Assembly (NCBI RefSeq): GCF_040395035.1
Contig: NZ_JBEBRB010000008.1
Location: forward strand, 1 to 64,000
DNA length: 64,000 bases
Reading direction: 5' to 3'
DNA from: Parapedobacter lycopersici_A
GTDB taxonomy: Bacteria > Bacteroidota > Bacteroidia > Sphingobacteriales > Sphingobacteriaceae
Positions within the stretch are counted from its first letter, which is position 1. Each line of letters begins with the position of its first letter. Shown here in pieces: positions 44,707 to 53,626 of the stretch. The notes beneath the pieces were generated by a model. That model was not told where the DNA came from and ran no database searches. It saw nothing but the letters and a program-made list of their open reading frames with translations. The translations under genes and the position numbers were made by a program.

Positions 44707-44744
44707 AGGTTGGTTAAGTTAAAATTGGTTTTTAAAATGTAATA

Positions 44745-44776
44745 CAAACTTAATAAAATAAATATTTTTATTGCAA
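44745..44776 (-). promoter_or_regulatory. Promoter of the ROK-SusC-SusD operon
   Basis: On the minus strand, TTG (44776-44774) is followed after 21 bases by TAAGTTTG (44752-44745), a complete Bacteroidota-type promoter about 40 bases before the GTG start, in a very A/T-rich stretch. Confidence 0.6.
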
Positions 44777-45014
44777 TACTTTTTAAAAAAATTAAATAAG
44801 ATGACGTAATGTATTGATAGTTAAACCTGGTCATTGGCTTTCCTGGCGCCATCAGATGAATCCCTATCCGTATTGGTATTAAAAGCAGGCCCGCGTCGTG
44901 CGGCTTTCCGGCAGATTCGATGGTTAATCGGGGTTGCGGGGCGCCCGCTTCATCATCAATTGGGGTTGTGGCCGGCCTGTGTGCAGGGTGACACCAGTAT
45001 TGTGGCGGAAATGG

Positions 45015-45102
45015 TGGACTTACCCTGGACTCATACTGGACTCACTCTGGACTCATACTGGACTCACCCCGGACGTATCCCGAACCAGTCCCGGACAGGG
45101 GT
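45015..45102. repeat. 11-bp tandem repeat, about eight units
   Basis: Eight consecutive 11-base units beginning TGGACTTACCC, then TGGACTCATAC, TGGACTCACTC, TGGACTCATAC, TGGACTCACCC, followed by three decayed units (CGGACGTATCC, CGAACCAGTCC, CGGACAGGGGT). The period is close to one helical turn. It lies in the 537-base divergent gap 44707-45243, in which I see no other gene. Open frames across it look incidental. Confidence 0.8.
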
Positions 45103-45243
45103 GCCCTCATTCCGGACAAACGGGCGCATGGATCCCGATTGATGGCAAAGCAGGGTCAACGCACTAAAAAATAGCATCGGCTGAAACAGTATTATTTAAA
45201 AAATTGTAGCTTTACCTAAATTATAAACTTCATTCCCTGAACA

Positions 45244-46455
45244 ATGAACCAACGGTATTATTCCCTTGATGTCTTCCGGGGCGCCACGGTGGCACTCATG
45301 ATATTGGTAAACAACCCGGGTACTTGGTCACACATCTTTTCCCCGCTGGAGCATGCGGCATGGCATGGCGCGACGCCCACGGACCTGGTGTTCCCTTTCT
45401 TTCTTTTTGCGGTGGGTAATGCCATGGCATTCGTGATGCCCCGCCTCCGCGAAGCCGGTAATGCAGTCTTCTGGAAAAAGGTGTTGAAACGGACGGCACT
45501 GATCTTTCTGATCGGGCTGTTTATCAACTGGTGGCCGTTTGTGCAGTGGGATGGCGATGCACTGGCGTTTAAGCACTGGGTTAATCCGGAAGATCCCGAG
45601 CGGGGTATCCGTATCCTTGGGGTACTGCAGCGTATTGCGCTGGCTTATTGCTTCGCATCCATCATCGTCTATTACCTGAAGGAGAAATCCGTTATTGTTG
45701 TTTCTGCCTTGTTGCTGCTGCTTTACTGGGGATTATGTGCGGCATTCGGCGGAGCCGATCCCTACAGTTTAGCGGGCTGGTTCGGTAATGCCATTGACCA
45801 GCGGGTAATCGGTGTTGCTCACCTATACCGGGGTGAAGGGGTGCCGTTTGAACCCGAGGGATTAATGAGTACCCTGCCTTCCATTGTACAGGTTATATTC
45901 GGTTACCTGACCGGTCGCTACATAAGGGAAAAGGGAGAGGTATCCTGGCTGTGGCCAAGGTTGCCTAACCGGGACGGGTCTATTTACCGGATGCTGGGCG
46001 GTCTGTTGGTGATGGCAGTGCTCTTGTATGTAGCCGGCCTGTGCTGGGGATTGGGATTTCCCATCAACAAGAAAATATGGACAAGTTCCTATGTGCTGTA
46101 TACTACCGGACTGGCGCTGTTTGCCATCGGCGTGATGATCTGGTATATCGAAGTGCTGGATGTGCGCAACTGGCTTACCCGCTTCTTTGACGTTTTTGGT
46201 AAAAATCCGCTGTTTATTTTTGTGCTTAGTGGCCTGCTGCCGCGGTTGCTGGGCCTGTTCCGCATCAGTACAGGCGTGAATGATGCCGGGGAAACCCTGT
46301 ATACCACACCGCTTGGCTGGTTTTATACCCATGTCTGCGCCCGTGTACCGGGTCCGCCGGAAATCGGATCGCTTTGTTATGCCCTCGTTTTTGTCGGGTT
46401 TTGCTGGGCAATCTGTTACGTGATGGATCAAAAGAAAATATACGTGAAGGTGTGA
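45244..46455 (+). CDS. Heparan-alpha-glucosaminide N-acetyltransferase-like membrane protein (DUF5009/NagX-like)
   Basis: A 403-residue inner-membrane protein with about 10-11 helices. The N-terminus RYYSLDVFRGATVALMILVNN, a histidine-containing loop (LEHAAWHGATPTDLVFPFF) and FAVGNAMAF match the family of human HGSNAT, which acetylates terminal glucosamine across a membrane using acetyl-CoA. In Bacteroidota these genes often accompany glycan-use clusters. It is divergent from the ROK regulator. A weak -7-like element TAGCTTTA is at 45207-45214. Confidence 0.82.
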   Translation: MNQRYYSLDVFRGATVALMILVNNPGTWSHIFSPLEHAAWHGATPTDLVFPFFLFAVGNAMAFVMPRLREAGNAVFWKKVLKRTALIFLIGLFINWWPFVQWDGDALAFKHWVNPEDPERGIRILGVLQRIALAYCFASIIVYYLKEKSVIVVSALLLLLYWGLCAAFGGADPYSLAGWFGNAIDQRVIGVAHLYRGEGVPFEPEGLMSTLPSIVQVIFGYLTGRYIREKGEVSWLWPRLPNRDGSIYRMLGGLLVMAVLLYVAGLCWGLGFPINKKIWTSSYVLYTTGLALFAIGVMIWYIEVLDVRNWLTRFFDVFGKNPLFIFVLSGLLPRLLGLFRISTGVNDAGETLYTTPLGWFYTHVCARVPGPPEIGSLCYALVFVGFCWAICYVMDQKKIYVKV

Positions 46456-46487
46456 TTTGGAGGCTATTAAAAATTGGCGTACCTTTG
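46456..46487 (+). promoter_or_regulatory. Promoter of rpsO
   Basis: TTTG (46456-46459), 20 bases, TACCTTTG (46480-46487): a textbook Bacteroidota promoter starting directly after the preceding stop codon, 46 bases before rpsO. Confidence 0.75.
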
Positions 46488-46532
46488 CAGCCAATTAATT
46501 AATTTTTTAACGCTTTAATATTATTCACAGTA

Positions 46533-46811
46533 ATGTATTTAAGTAAAGAGTACAAGGCGGATATTTTCGCCGAATACGCCGGAGGCGCAACAAATACCGG
46601 TTCCGCGGAAGGTCAGGTGGCTTTATTCACCAAAAGGATTGCTCACTTAACTGAGCATTTGAAAACGAACAGGAAAGACTTTGCCACACAACGTTCTTTG
46701 CAGAAATTAGTGGGTAAGCGCCGTGCCTTGTTGAAATACCTCTACAACAAGGATATTGAACGCTACCGTGCCGTAATTAAGGCATTGGGCTTGAGGGATA
46801 TCATCAAGTAG
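46533..46811 (+). CDS. rpsO: 30S ribosomal protein S15
   Basis: A 92-residue small-subunit protein binding 16S rRNA. The family signature is clear: GSAEGQVALFTKRIAHLTEHLK, then the conserved RSLQKLVGKRRALLKYL and YRAVIKALGLR. Length is normal. It has its own promoter and terminator and precedes pnp, an arrangement conserved in many bacteria. Confidence 0.97.
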   Translation: MYLSKEYKADIFAEYAGGATNTGSAEGQVALFTKRIAHLTEHLKTNRKDFATQRSLQKLVGKRRALLKYLYNKDIERYRAVIKALGLRDIIK

Positions 46812-46836
46812 CTTTCAGTTAACATTTTCAATAAAG

Positions 46837-46880
46837 CCATTCGTCCGCCGTTCAGCGGGTGAGTGGTTTTTTATTTTTTT
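46837..46880 (+). terminator. Terminator of rpsO
   Basis: A 12-bp stem with three wobble pairs (46837-46848 with 46855-46866), loop CGTTCA, then a T-rich run to 46880. Confidence 0.85.
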
Positions 46881-46963
46881 AGTCATCGGGTGCTGGTTTC
46901 AGCTGCCGTATGAAGGATGGACTAATTTGCATTTTATATACTGTAGATAAATGCCAATTTAGT

Positions 46964-46971
46964 TATGTTTG
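46964..46971 (+). promoter_or_regulatory. -7 element of pnp
   Basis: TATGTTTG matches TAnnTTTG and lies 76-83 bases before the pnp start, downstream of the rpsO terminator. No -33 box at normal spacing. Confidence 0.45.
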
Positions 46972-47046
46972 TGAGCAAATAAAAAGTCTAATATATCCAT
47001 GGTGTACTGCCTGAAGACGAACAGTGCGCCGAATTTGAAACAACAG

Positions 47047-49179
47047 ATGAGTTACAACGAGATCAAAACAACAATCGATATCGGCAATGGACGCCATATC
47101 GAAATCTCCACCGGCAAACTGGCCAAACAGGCCGACGGTTCGGTGGTGGTCAAACAGGGTGATACCATGCTATTGGCCACGGTGGTTTCTGCACAGGAGC
47201 CTAAACCCGGAGCGGACTTTCTGCCGCTTTCCGTCGATTACCAGGAAAAATATGCATCTACCGGGCGGATTCCGGGAGGGTTTTTACGCCGTGAGGCCCG
47301 GTTATCGGATTACGAAATATTGATTTCCCGTTTAGTGGACCGCGCCCTGCGCCCGCTATTCCCCGAAGATTACCACGCGGATACCCAGGTAATGATTTCC
47401 CTGATTTCCGCAGATAAAGACATTATGCCGGATGCACTGGCCGGATTGGCCGCTTCGGCAGCACTTGCGGTATCGGACATCCCCTTTAACGGACCGATTT
47501 CCGAAGTGCGTGTGGCGAAAGTGGATGGCCAGCTGGTGATTAACCCGTTGTTGAGCGAACTGGAGCGGGCAACACTCGAATTTATTGTAGCCGGTACCGC
47601 GCAGGATATTGTAATGGTGGAAGGTGAGTCTAAGGAAATTTCCGAAGCGGAGATGGTCGAAGCCATTGAATTTGCACACCAGACCATTAAAAAGCAAGTG
47701 GCTGCCCAGGTTGAATTATCGCAGTTAGCAGGTAAAACTGCCAAACGGGAATATAGCCATGAGCCAAGTAATCCCGAGCTGCGCGACCAGATTTTTGCGG
47801 CTACCTACGATAAGGTATACCAAGTGGCCAAAACGGCGTCGGCTAAGCACGACCGGAGCGAGCAGTTTAAACAGATCGGTGAGGAATTTATTCAGACATT
47901 GGGTGAAGAACTCGACGACGATACCGTGTTCCTGGTAAAAAAATACTACCATGACGTGCAGTATGATGCCGTCCGTAATTTGATATTAAATGAAGGCATC
48001 CGGCTGGACGGTCGCGATTCACGTACGGTACGCCCCATCTGGAGCGAGGTGGATTACCTGCCCGCAGCACACGGATCGGCGGTGTTCACCCGCGGGGAAA
48101 CGCAGTCCCTCACTTCTGTGACCCTGGGTGCCAAGGATGATGAGCAGCTGATCGACGGCGCATTTATCCACGGATATAACCGGTTTCTCCTGCATTATAA
48201 TTTCCCCGCATTTTCAACGGGTGAGGTACGCCCTAACCGCGGACCTGGCAGACGGGAAGTTGGCCATGGTAACCTGGCGATGCGTTCGCTGAAACAGGTG
48301 CTGCCTACCGGCGATGAAAACCCATATACCATCCGGGTGGTTTCGGATATCCTGGAGTCCAACGGTTCGTCGTCGATGGCGACAGTATGCGCCGGTACCC
48401 TGGCCCTGATGGATGCCGGCATTAAGATCAAGGCACCGGTATCGGGTATAGCCATGGGCTTGATAACGGACGAAAAGACCGGAAAATACGCCATCCTGAG
48501 CGATATTCTGGGCGACGAGGATCACTTGGGCGATATGGACTTTAAAGTAACCGGAACTGAAAAAGGAATCGTGGCCTGCCAGATGGACCTGAAGATCAAT
48601 GGCCTGAAGTGGGAAGTGCTCACCCAGGCGTTGGAACAAGCGAAAGAAGCCCGGCTGCATATCCTCAACGAAATGCGAAAAACCATTGCCGAGCCGCGCG
48701 CGGACTACAAACCGCATGCACCGCGTATTGTTAGCTTCAGCATAGACAAAGAGTTTATCGGTGCGGTGATCGGACCGGGTGGCAAGATCATTCAGGAAAT
48801 GCAACGGGAAACCGGTGCAACAATTGCCATCGAGGAAATCGACGGTAAAGGTGTTGTGCAGGTGTTTGCCGATAATAAGGCGGCAATCGATGATGCGGTA
48901 AGGCGTATCAAAGCTATTGCGGCCAAACCTGAGGTAGGTGAGGTATACGAAGGAAAGGTCAAATCCATTATGCCTTTCGGCGCATTTGTTGAGATTATCC
49001 CCGGTAAAGACGGGTTACTCCACATCTCGGAAATCGACTGGAAACGGTTCGAGACCATGGACGGTATCTTCAATGTGGGCGATACCGTGAAAGTGAAGTT
49101 GCTGGATATTGATAAACAGGGCAAACTGAAACTCTCCCGTAAGGCGCTGATCCCGCGTCCCGAGAAGAACGAAGCGTAA
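47047..49179 (+). CDS. pnp: Polyribonucleotide nucleotidyltransferase (PNPase)
   Basis: A 710-residue enzyme that degrades RNA 3' to 5' using phosphate. The ATG at 47047 (MSYNEIKTTIDIG) gives the normal family length; an upstream ATG adds 16 residues without family character. It has two RNase PH domains (DFLPLSVDYQEKYA, GFLRREARLSDYEIL in the first; RDSRTVRPIWSEVDYLP, GRREVGHGNLAMRSL, SSMATVCAGTLALMDAG in the second), then a KH domain (FIGAVIGPGGKIIQEMQ) and an S1 domain (YEGKVKSIMPFGAFVEI, GLLHISEI). Confidence 0.97.
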   Translation: MSYNEIKTTIDIGNGRHIEISTGKLAKQADGSVVVKQGDTMLLATVVSAQEPKPGADFLPLSVDYQEKYASTGRIPGGFLRREARLSDYEILISRLVDRALRPLFPEDYHADTQVMISLISADKDIMPDALAGLAASAALAVSDIPFNGPISEVRVAKVDGQLVINPLLSELERATLEFIVAGTAQDIVMVEGESKEISEAEMVEAIEFAHQTIKKQVAAQVELSQLAGKTAKREYSHEPSNPELRDQIFAATYDKVYQVAKTASAKHDRSEQFKQIGEEFIQTLGEELDDDTVFLVKKYYHDVQYDAVRNLILNEGIRLDGRDSRTVRPIWSEVDYLPAAHGSAVFTRGETQSLTSVTLGAKDDEQLIDGAFIHGYNRFLLHYNFPAFSTGEVRPNRGPGRREVGHGNLAMRSLKQVLPTGDENPYTIRVVSDILESNGSSSMATVCAGTLALMDAGIKIKAPVSGIAMGLITDEKTGKYAILSDILGDEDHLGDMDFKVTGTEKGIVACQMDLKINGLKWEVLTQALEQAKEARLHILNEMRKTIAEPRADYKPHAPRIVSFSIDKEFIGAVIGPGGKIIQEMQRETGATIAIEEIDGKGVVQVFADNKAAIDDAVRRIKAIAAKPEVGEVYEGKVKSIMPFGAFVEIIPGKDGLLHISEIDWKRFETMDGIFNVGDTVKVKLLDIDKQGKLKLSRKALIPRPEKNEA

Positions 49180-49205
49180 TTACGCGGTGTTACCGCATAT
49201 AAAGA

Positions 49206-49234
49206 GCCGGACATCCATGATGTCCGGCTTTTTT
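49206..49234 (+). terminator. Terminator of pnp
   Basis: Perfect 10-bp stem GCCGGACATC / GATGTCCGGC with a 3-base loop, followed by six T's (49229-49234), just before the convergent GH92 gene. Confidence 0.9.
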
Positions 49235-49237
49235 GTT

Positions 49238-51478
49238 TTACAGTCCCCCGGGCCAGGTTTCCGGCTTCCGTCCGAAACGTTTACTGGGTTTTGCACCCAT
49301 TTCCAACACCAGTTCCCCTCCCTTCACCAGATCCTCATGCCGGATGTAGGCTCTATCGTAAGGTTCGCCGTTGAGTGTCGCCGATTGGATATACCGGTTT
49401 TCGCTGCTGTTATTCCGTGCACGTACGGTAAACGTACGGTTTCCGGCCAGTGCGAAAGTAGTTTCGTCGACGGCCGGGCTGCCGAACACATACTCGCCAT
49501 TGGCGGGATTTACGGGATAGAGACCGGCTATACTCCAGACGGCCCACGCGCTCATCTGTCCGGCATCTTCATTGCCTGCATAGCCGTCGGGGCGGGCATG
49601 GTACATCGAATCAAGCACGAGCCGTACCTTTTCCTGTGTCTTCCACGGTTCGCCCAGGTAGGTGTACATGTATGCAATATGGTGACTGGGTTCATTTCCA
49701 TGTGCATACTGCCCGATAAAACCGCTTACATCGGGTGATACGTTTTCGCCCCGCATTGCCGACGGTGCAGCAAACAGTTCGTCGAGCTTACGGACCAATG
49801 CGTCATTTCCGCCATAGAGTTCCGCCAGCCCGCGGACGTCATGCGGCACAAAGAAAGTGTGCTGCCAGGCATTCCCTTCGATGTATTGGCTTTTGTCAAA
49901 GTTGTGTTCAGACCAAAATGGATCGAATGGTTCCACGAAGTTGCCGTCGCTGGTCTTTGCACGCATGAAACCGGTGCCCGGATCGAAAAGTTGGGTATAG
50001 GATTTTGAACGGTCGATAAAAGTAGCGTAATCGGCATGTTTCCCTAGTTTTTTCGCCACCTGGGCGATACACCAATCGTCAAATGCGTATTCCAGCGTCA
50101 CCGTTACGCTACCGCCGGCTTTATCCTGCGGCAGGTAGCCGTATTCGATGTAATCCGGCACGCCGCGTATGTCTTGGTGCGCGCTGCGGATCATGGCCCG
50201 GTAGGCCCGCTCCGCATCCAGTCCGGGCCAGTCTTTCAGGATTGCATCGGCCAGTACGGGGATGGCGTGGTATCCGGTCATGGTATTCGTCTCCCAGGTG
50301 CTGAGATCCCACACCGGCAGCAGTCCGTTTTCATCATGGAAGGCAAGCATGCTGTTCAGGATGTCAGCATACCGGCCGGGCTGGGTGAGGGTAAACAGCG
50401 GGTTTAGCGCACGGAACGTATCCCACAGGGAAAAGAGGGTATACCGCTGCGCGCCGTCCGGCATCGTATGCACGTCGCCGAGCGCATTCTGGTATTCACC
50501 ATCGGCATCGGCATACAGGGTAGGTGCAATGGCCGTGTGGTACAGGGCGGTGTAGAATACCCGTTTCAGCGAATCGTCATTCGTTTTGACGGTGACTTTC
50601 CGCAGTTCCTGTTCCCACAGGCCTTCCGCAGCTCGGTATGCGGCGGCAAAATCCTCCTGTGGCCGGGCATTCAGTTCATCAAGTGCCTTGTCGTAACTGG
50701 TGGTGGACAGCGCTACCTTGAGTTCAATGGTTTCGGTCGTGGCGGGATCGAACAGCAGCTGTGCTGCCACACCTGTTCCTTTGTCATACGTTTCTACCAT
50801 GTCGGTCATGTCCGATGCCGTCTGCCCGTCGTGCAGGATCGTTCCGGTGAATGGTGTGGACGTCCGCGCGGCAAAATAGATGCGCTGTACCTGGGCCCAG
50901 CCCGTGGAATAACGATAGCCTACCAGCGTGCTGTCGTTGAGGATGGTGATGTGCGTTTCCGTGGGTGTGTCCCAGTTGACGTGGAAACCGAGGTCGAAGC
51001 GGAGTGTGGGGGTGCTTCCCCGTGGAAAGGTATATCGATGATATCCGCAGCGCGCGGTTGCGGTGAGCTCCGCTTTGACGCCGTTGCCGAGCGTAACGTA
51101 ATAATACCCCGGCGAAGCACCTTCGTCCGTATGGCTGAACGGTATCCTCGGCGGAGCAGCGGTGTCGGCCAGCGGCGTGGTCAGCGGCATCACGGATATA
51201 TCGAGCCAGTCGCCGATCCCCGTTCCGCTCAGGTGGGTGTGACTGAAGCCGGCAATCAGGCTGTCGCTGTAGTGGTAGCCACTGCACCAGTCCCATCCCT
51301 GCCGTCCATTGTCCGGACTCAACTGCACCATCCCAAAGGGAACGGTGGCGCCGGGAAAGGTGTGCCCGTGGCCGCCTGTGCCGATAAACGGATCGACATA
51401 GGACGCCAATGGCGACTGTGCCCGGGAGTATATCGAAGCAATGGAAAGCAAAATACAGGCGCTTAAACGTATTAGCAT
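49238..51478 (-). CDS. GH92 family alpha-mannosidase, exported
   Basis: A 746-residue calcium-dependent exo-alpha-mannosidase acting on mannose ends of N-glycans or mannans. The ATG at 51478 begins a signal peptide (LIRLSACILLSIASIYSRAQ); an earlier ATG adds 9 residues. Signatures are YVDPFIGTGGHGHTFPGAT, GHGNEPSHHIAYMY-type block (seen as HGNEPSHHIAYMY) with the catalytic-acid Glu, and GNEDAGQMSAWAVW with the calcium and base region. It is divergent from a LacI regulator, with LacI-type sites between them. Confidence 0.93.
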   Translation of the reverse strand: MLIRLSACILLSIASIYSRAQSPLASYVDPFIGTGGHGHTFPGATVPFGMVQLSPDNGRQGWDWCSGYHYSDSLIAGFSHTHLSGTGIGDWLDISVMPLTTPLADTAAPPRIPFSHTDEGASPGYYYVTLGNGVKAELTATARCGYHRYTFPRGSTPTLRFDLGFHVNWDTPTETHITILNDSTLVGYRYSTGWAQVQRIYFAARTSTPFTGTILHDGQTASDMTDMVETYDKGTGVAAQLLFDPATTETIELKVALSTTSYDKALDELNARPQEDFAAAYRAAEGLWEQELRKVTVKTNDDSLKRVFYTALYHTAIAPTLYADADGEYQNALGDVHTMPDGAQRYTLFSLWDTFRALNPLFTLTQPGRYADILNSMLAFHDENGLLPVWDLSTWETNTMTGYHAIPVLADAILKDWPGLDAERAYRAMIRSAHQDIRGVPDYIEYGYLPQDKAGGSVTVTLEYAFDDWCIAQVAKKLGKHADYATFIDRSKSYTQLFDPGTGFMRAKTSDGNFVEPFDPFWSEHNFDKSQYIEGNAWQHTFFVPHDVRGLAELYGGNDALVRKLDELFAAPSAMRGENVSPDVSGFIGQYAHGNEPSHHIAYMYTYLGEPWKTQEKVRLVLDSMYHARPDGYAGNEDAGQMSAWAVWSIAGLYPVNPANGEYVFGSPAVDETTFALAGNRTFTVRARNNSSENRYIQSATLNGEPYDRAYIRHEDLVKGGELVLEMGAKPSKRFGRKPETWPGGL

Positions 51479-51562
51479 AAAATTGATTCCGAATAAAGTT
51501 AGCAATTCTTTTTTGGTAAAACTAACGGATTATTTACGATAAGTAAAAATGTTTGCTGAAAT

Positions 51563-51636
51563 TTTGCGGATAAATTCAATTTATTGCATACGTTTGCCGG
51601 TGTGCTAAACGTTAAGCATTTTTTGCTAAACGGAAT
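51563..51636 (+). promoter_or_regulatory. lacI-type promoter with overlapping LacI-family operators
   Basis: TTTG (51563-51566), 22 bases, TACGTTTG (51589-51596) forms a promoter reading toward the LacI gene. Around it are three CpG-centred sites of LacI type: GCATACGTTTGC (51586-51597), TGCTAAACGTTAAGCA (51603-51618) and TGCTAAACGG (51624-51633). One overlaps the -7 box, which fits autoregulation and joint control of the divergent GH92 gene. Confidence 0.6.
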
Positions 51637-51731
51637 GGTGATGTTAGGGGAGCAGCAGGGGTATGATGCCCCACCGGGGAAAAAGGAAAACCAAGCACCA
51701 ATACCAGTGAAATTAACCAGCATCAGCAAAT

Positions 51732-52733
51732 ATGAAGAAAAAAATACTCATCAGTGATATTGCGAAAGATTTGGGGATATCCGTAACCACGGTATCGTTT
51801 ATTCTCAACGGCAAGGCCAAAGAAAAGCGGATCAGCGAGGGACTGACAAAGCGGGTGCTGGATCACGTGAAAAAAGTCGGTTATAAACCCAACGAACTGG
51901 CTAAAAGCCTGCGCACGGGGAAAACGAAAATCATCGGGCTGGTCATTGAGGATATCTCCAATCCGTTCTTTGCCAATATTGCCCGGTTTATCGAGGCGAA
52001 GGCCTACAGCCGGGGGTACCGGATTATTTATTGCAGCACAGACAACGACGTAGACCGGACAATCGCTTTGGTACAGCTTTTCCGCGACCGTCATGTCGAT
52101 GGGTACATTATCACACCATCTGAAGGCCTAGCGGAAACCATCCAGTCGCTACTTAGCAGCCAGCTACCCCTGGTGCTGTTCGACCGTTATTTGCCGAACC
52201 TGCAAACCAACTACGTGGTTTCAGACAACATAAAAGGAGCTTATGATGCCACGGCTCACCTGGCCGAACAGGGCTATAAGCGCATTGCATTGGTAACCCT
52301 GTATTCTTCACAGACCCAGATGCGCGACCGGATGGATGGTTATATGCGGGCCATCGACACCTACAAGCTGCAACCCTATGTAAAAAAGGTCAACGTTACT
52401 CACGATGAACAGGCAGCGATTGCGGATTTTCAGTCGTTTCTGGCCGAGCAGCAGCCCGATGCCGTTTTCTTTGCCACCAATTACCTAGCCATCTCGGGGC
52501 TGAAGGCCATCAAGCAGCTTGACATGCCAATGCCTGCCGTTGTTTCCTACGACGACCACACGCTGTTCAAGTTGTTTTCACCGACAATTACAGCGGTATC
52601 ACAACCCATCGAGGCCATTGCAGACGAACTGATCAATATCCTGCTGAACCAGCTCGACGGTAAAGAGCGGGCATTGAAACAGGTGGTGCTTCCTTCGGCG
52701 CTGCTGATCAGGGAGTCCTCATTGAAAAAATAA
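51732..52733 (+). CDS. LacI-family transcriptional regulator
   Basis: A 333-residue repressor-type protein. The N-terminal HTH (ISDIAKDLGISVTTVSFILN) and hinge helix (YKPNELAKSLRTGKT) are followed by a periplasmic-binding-protein-like sensor domain (GLVIEDISNPFFANIARFIE, VDGYIITPSEG, PLVLFDRYLP). It probably senses a sugar released by the divergent GH92 enzyme. Its stop lies 12 bases from the convergent msrB stop, with no terminator between. Confidence 0.93.
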   Translation: MKKKILISDIAKDLGISVTTVSFILNGKAKEKRISEGLTKRVLDHVKKVGYKPNELAKSLRTGKTKIIGLVIEDISNPFFANIARFIEAKAYSRGYRIIYCSTDNDVDRTIALVQLFRDRHVDGYIITPSEGLAETIQSLLSSQLPLVLFDRYLPNLQTNYVVSDNIKGAYDATAHLAEQGYKRIALVTLYSSQTQMRDRMDGYMRAIDTYKLQPYVKKVNVTHDEQAAIADFQSFLAEQQPDAVFFATNYLAISGLKAIKQLDMPMPAVVSYDDHTLFKLFSPTITAVSQPIEAIADELINILLNQLDGKERALKQVVLPSALLIRESSLKK

Positions 52734-52745
52734 CCGGGGTAGGGG

Positions 52746-53117
52746 TTACACTTCGGGGATGAATTTCATGGACAGGGAATTGACACAATGCCGTGTATTC
52801 TTGGCTGTGAACTGCTCGCCAAGAAAGACATGGCCCAGGTGCCCGCCACAATTGGCGCATACGATTTCCGTCCGGCGGCCGTCCGCATCGGGTACGCGCC
52901 TGACCGCATGGGCAATCTCATCGTCAAAACTGGGCCAGCCGCAATGCGATTCAAATTTATCTTCCGAGCGGTAGAGTGGCTCACCGCAGCGCTTGCAGAC
53001 ATAGGTGCCCTTGGCCTTGTTGTGCAATAACTCCCCTGTAAACGGCCTTTCAGTGCCCTTATGCACCAGGATGTACTCCTCTTCGGGGGTTAATTCGTTA
53101 TGTTTCTTCGTGTCCAT
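52746..53117 (-). CDS. msrB: Peptide-methionine (R)-S-oxide reductase
   Basis: A 123-residue repair enzyme reducing methionine-R-sulfoxide in proteins. The ATG at 53117 (MDTKKHNELTPEEEYIL) is preferred; one at 53129 would add 4 residues, and the longer open frame upstream lacks family character. Zinc cysteines are in CKRCGEPLY and CANCGGHLGHVF, CGWPSF is present, and the catalytic Cys is in RHCVNSLSMKF. No signal peptide, so cytosolic. A weak -7-like TATATTCG lies upstream on the minus strand (53231-53238). Confidence 0.93.
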   Translation of the reverse strand: MDTKKHNELTPEEEYILVHKGTERPFTGELLHNKAKGTYVCKRCGEPLYRSEDKFESHCGWPSFDDEIAHAVRRVPDADGRRTEIVCANCGGHLGHVFLGEQFTAKNTRHCVNSLSMKFIPEV

Positions 53118-53626
53118 ATTGACATGCATTGGCGTTATACGCTGCCCCGGCCGGTGGACTAACCACCTGCATGGCCGGCATTGCTGGGAAACCCGGTGCC
53201 GTCTGCAGAAATAAACGGGACAGTTCCATACGAATATACGAAAAAAAGCAAAAAAAGTTTTAAGTAGGCGGATCCCGGGATTCGCCGGAGCCACGAAAGG
53301 AGAAATATGGAGATACCTTCCGGTTGGTAAGACAGGTGTCTTTAACGCGGTTTCAGATACTAAACAATTCGATTGAAAAATCAAAATGCACAAACCAAAA
53401 TCAACCGCCTGCACCGAATGACTTTTTCAAAGAAATTACGCTATATGCGCTGAAATCTTCGTTTTTGATCAATTTAGAACGATTATAAATTATTAAATTA
53501 GGTCATCAAAGTGTCATCGATACAGCAATAAGTTATACTTTTGTGGCAATAATAAAAAAGGGTAAATCCATTCACACAGATAACCCAAACTTTTATATTC
53601 ATCATAAACAGTATAAAGTGCTCAAT
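53118..53626. other. Divergent intergenic region between msrB and actA
   Basis: About 510 bases without a supported gene. The minus-strand open frame continuing upstream of msrB shows no family signature. TACTTTTG at 53536-53543 is a -7 element for the act operon, 84 bases before actA; no good -33 box is seen. The stretch before it is A/T-rich. Confidence 0.5.

Noticed and set aside
45015..45102. CRISPR-like array
   Set aside because: The units are 11 bases with no unique spacers between them and no cas genes nearby.
44834..45142. Open frame of about 100 codons across the 11-bp repeats
   Set aside because: Its sequence is produced by the tandem repeat (recurrent W-T-H-T-G-L-type units), it has no family signature, and another frame over the same repeat is open as well.
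46980..46989. AAAAAGTCTA before pnp, also found in the susC-1 and XRE promoters
   Set aside because: Only the first half-site matches; the second arm of the palindrome is missing, and it lies downstream of the pnp -7 box. Probably chance in A/T-rich DNA.
53117..53414. Long N-terminal extension of msrB
   Set aside because: The upstream residues show no signal peptide or domain, and MsrB proteins normally start close to the chosen ATG.
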